This document shows positions 62,991-64,000 of a DNA stretch of 64,000 bases, piece by piece. Below the pieces are notes generated by a model, which searched no databases, had not been told where the DNA came from, and saw only the letters and a program-made list of their open reading frames with translations. The stretch spans positions 434,001 through 498,000 of the forward strand of contig CP054183.1 of the NCBI GenBank assembly GCA_015709695.1. The letters run 5' to 3'. Numbering within the stretch: position 1 is the stretch's first letter; each line of letters begins with the position of its first letter. The translations under genes were made by a program, and so were the position numbers. Source of the DNA: Gammaproteobacteria bacterium. Lineage in GTDB: Bacteria > Pseudomonadota > Gammaproteobacteria > Steroidobacterales > GCA-2729495.

Positions 62991-63530
62991 ATGCAGTTGC
63001 TGCCGCATCCCGATGCCGACGCCGGGCCCGTCACGCGGCTCGATGCCAGCGCCAGCCGCGGCAGCGATGGTGGCCTGGTCTTCCACTGGGAGCTGGCAGC
63101 CGACCTCGATGCGCTGCGGTTGCCGGCACCTGCGAGCAGCCGGCGGGTCGACGGGCTGTGGAAGCACAGCTGCTTCGAGGCCTTCATCGGCAGGCCGGAC
63201 GAGGAGGCCTACCTCGAACTGAATATCGCACCCTCGGGCGAGTGGGCGCTGTACCGTTTCGCGGCCTGCCGGATCGGCATGGCGCCACAGCCGCTGGCGC
63301 CGCCGCCTGACGTGCGCTGCACGCGCCGGCCGCAGGGGCTGGGGCTCGCGGCATCGCTGCCGCCGCTGGCAGAGACCGACGGCAGGCTGTGCATCGCGCT
63401 GTGCGCGGTCATCGAAACGCGATCAGGCACAATGAGCCACTGGGCGCTCCGGCATCCGCCGGGCGCGCCCGATTTCCACCATGCGGCGGCACGGGTGCTG
63501 GAGCTGGGTCCGGCACGGCCGGCGGATTGA
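62991..63530 (+). CDS. DOMON-like (NamZ-associated) protein
   Basis: The 179-residue beta-sandwich protein starts MQLLPHPDADAGPVTRLDASASR. DOMON-like marks are VFHWELAADLDALRLPAP, LWKHSCFEAFIGRPDEEAYLELNIAPSGEWALYRFAACR and the C-terminal MSHWALRHPPGAPDFHHAA. These features fit the DOMON-like family found with peptidoglycan-recycling enzymes. No signal peptide is visible, so it may be cytoplasmic. It lies 20 bases before a NamZ-type gene, which supports a shared role in cell-wall sugar metabolism (inference). Confidence 0.75.
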   Translation: MQLLPHPDADAGPVTRLDASASRGSDGGLVFHWELAADLDALRLPAPASSRRVDGLWKHSCFEAFIGRPDEEAYLELNIAPSGEWALYRFAACRIGMAPQPLAPPPDVRCTRRPQGLGLAASLPPLAETDGRLCIALCAVIETRSGTMSHWALRHPPGAPDFHHAAARVLELGPARPAD

Positions 63531-63550
63531 CGGGCAGGACGAGCGCTTCC

Positions 63551-64000
63551 ATGAAATTCGGCATCGACCGCCTGCGCAGCGACAAGGCGTTGCGCCGGGA
63601 CCTCGCGGGCAGGAGGGTGGCGTTGCTCGCCCACCCGGCCTCGGTGCTGCCCGACCTCGGCCACAGCCTCGACCTGCTGGCGCGGATGCGCGGCCTGCGG
63701 CTCGCCAGCGCCTTCGGGCCGCAGCACGGGCTGCGTGGAGACAAGCAGGACAACATGATCGAGTCGCCGGACCATGTCGATCCGGTGCATGGTATCCCGG
63801 TATTCAGCCTCTACGGCGAGGTGCGCCGGCCGACGGCGGCGATGCTCGATACCTTCGACGTCATGCTGGTGGACCTGCAGGACCTCGGCTGCCGCATCTA
63901 CACCTACATCACCACGCTGCGCTACGTGCTCGAGGAGGCCGCGCGCTGCGGCAAGTCGGTGTGGGTGCTGGACCGGCCCAACCCGGTGGGCCGGCCGGTC
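63551..64000 (+). CDS. NamZ-type exo-beta-N-acetylmuramidase (DUF1343), 5' part
   Basis: The first 150 residues of a DUF1343 protein are present; the rest is beyond the right edge. Motifs are FGIDRLRSD, ASAFGPQHGLRGDKQDNMIES, PVFSLYGEVRRPTAAMLDTFDVMLVDLQDLGCRIYTYITTLRYVLEEAARCGKSVWVLDRPNPVG, as in NamZ, which releases MurNAc from peptidoglycan fragments. The full family length is about 400 residues. No signal peptide is seen at this start, unlike secreted NamZ, so an intracellular recycling role is possible. Confidence 0.88.
   Translation, partial: MKFGIDRLRSDKALRRDLAGRRVALLAHPASVLPDLGHSLDLLARMRGLRLASAFGPQHGLRGDKQDNMIESPDHVDPVHGIPVFSLYGEVRRPTAAMLDTFDVMLVDLQDLGCRIYTYITTLRYVLEEAARCGKSVWVLDRPNPVGRPV

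Overview
The window is a GC-rich (by eye about 70%) bacterial chromosome segment. Gene content points to a polar-flagellate gammaproteobacterium, probably in the Xanthomonadales/Nevskiales/Steroidobacterales neighbourhood. The evidence is Pseudomonas/Xanthomonas-type flagellar gene order, FleS/FleR, an atypical tetrameric-type PilZ protein, sigma-54 and sigma-28 flagellar promoters, RdgC, and VPxPA-type C-terminal sorting signals. The assignment below class level is inference only. No mobile element, CRISPR array, rRNA or tRNA was seen, and the window reads as ordinary core chromosome with a mixed accessory right half.

Region 1 (1-24860) is a large flagellar cluster. On the minus strand, from upstream to downstream, it runs flgBCDEFGHIJKL, fliC, flaG, fliD, fliS, fliT-like, PilZ, fleS, fleR, fliE, fliF, fliG, fliH, fliI (fliI is cut by the left edge). 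Diverging from flgB on the plus strand are flgA, flgM and flgN. I find four close matches to the sigma-54 -24/-12 consensus (flgB, flgA, fliD, fleS) and two sigma-28 promoters (fliC, flgM). This fits the usual hierarchy: sigma-54 and the FleSR enhancer system for basal body and hook, then FliA held by FlgM for filament genes. No fleQ lies in the cluster.

Region 2 (25000-36820) holds a universal stress protein and a complete glycogen module: glgA, malQ, glgC, glgB, glgX and glgP. ADP-glucose is made by GlgC and polymerised by GlgA. GlgB adds branches. GlgP, GlgX and MalQ degrade the polymer. The genes alternate in strand and are packed end to end.

Region 3 (36979-47560) contains an ABM-domain protein, a large AsmA-like DUF748 envelope protein, a glycine-rich RRM protein with tandem hairpins, an unusual exported protein resembling coproporphyrinogen III oxidase (HemF), two VPxPA-CTERM exported proteins, an MFS transporter, a LuxR-type regulator and an orphan DGQHR (DndB-like) protein.

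Region 4 (47640-64000) has a DUF4136 lipoprotein, a MarR-EmrA-EmrB-like efflux operon, an ABC-2 exporter with two large permeases and a divergent TetR regulator with a palindromic operator, a BNR/Asp-box exported protein, a DUF418 membrane protein followed by a probably frameshifted small membrane ORF, a DUF2141 protein, a lipoprotein, rdgC, greB, a glutathione S-transferase, a third VPxPA-CTERM protein, and a DOMON-like protein followed by the start of a NamZ-type exo-muramidase gene that runs off the right edge.

Most likely to repay a second look are the exported HemF-like protein, the sigma-54 promoters that place transcription starts on the start codons of flgA and fleS, and the orphan DGQHR protein. 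I did not find convincing evidence of a wholly new multi-gene system.
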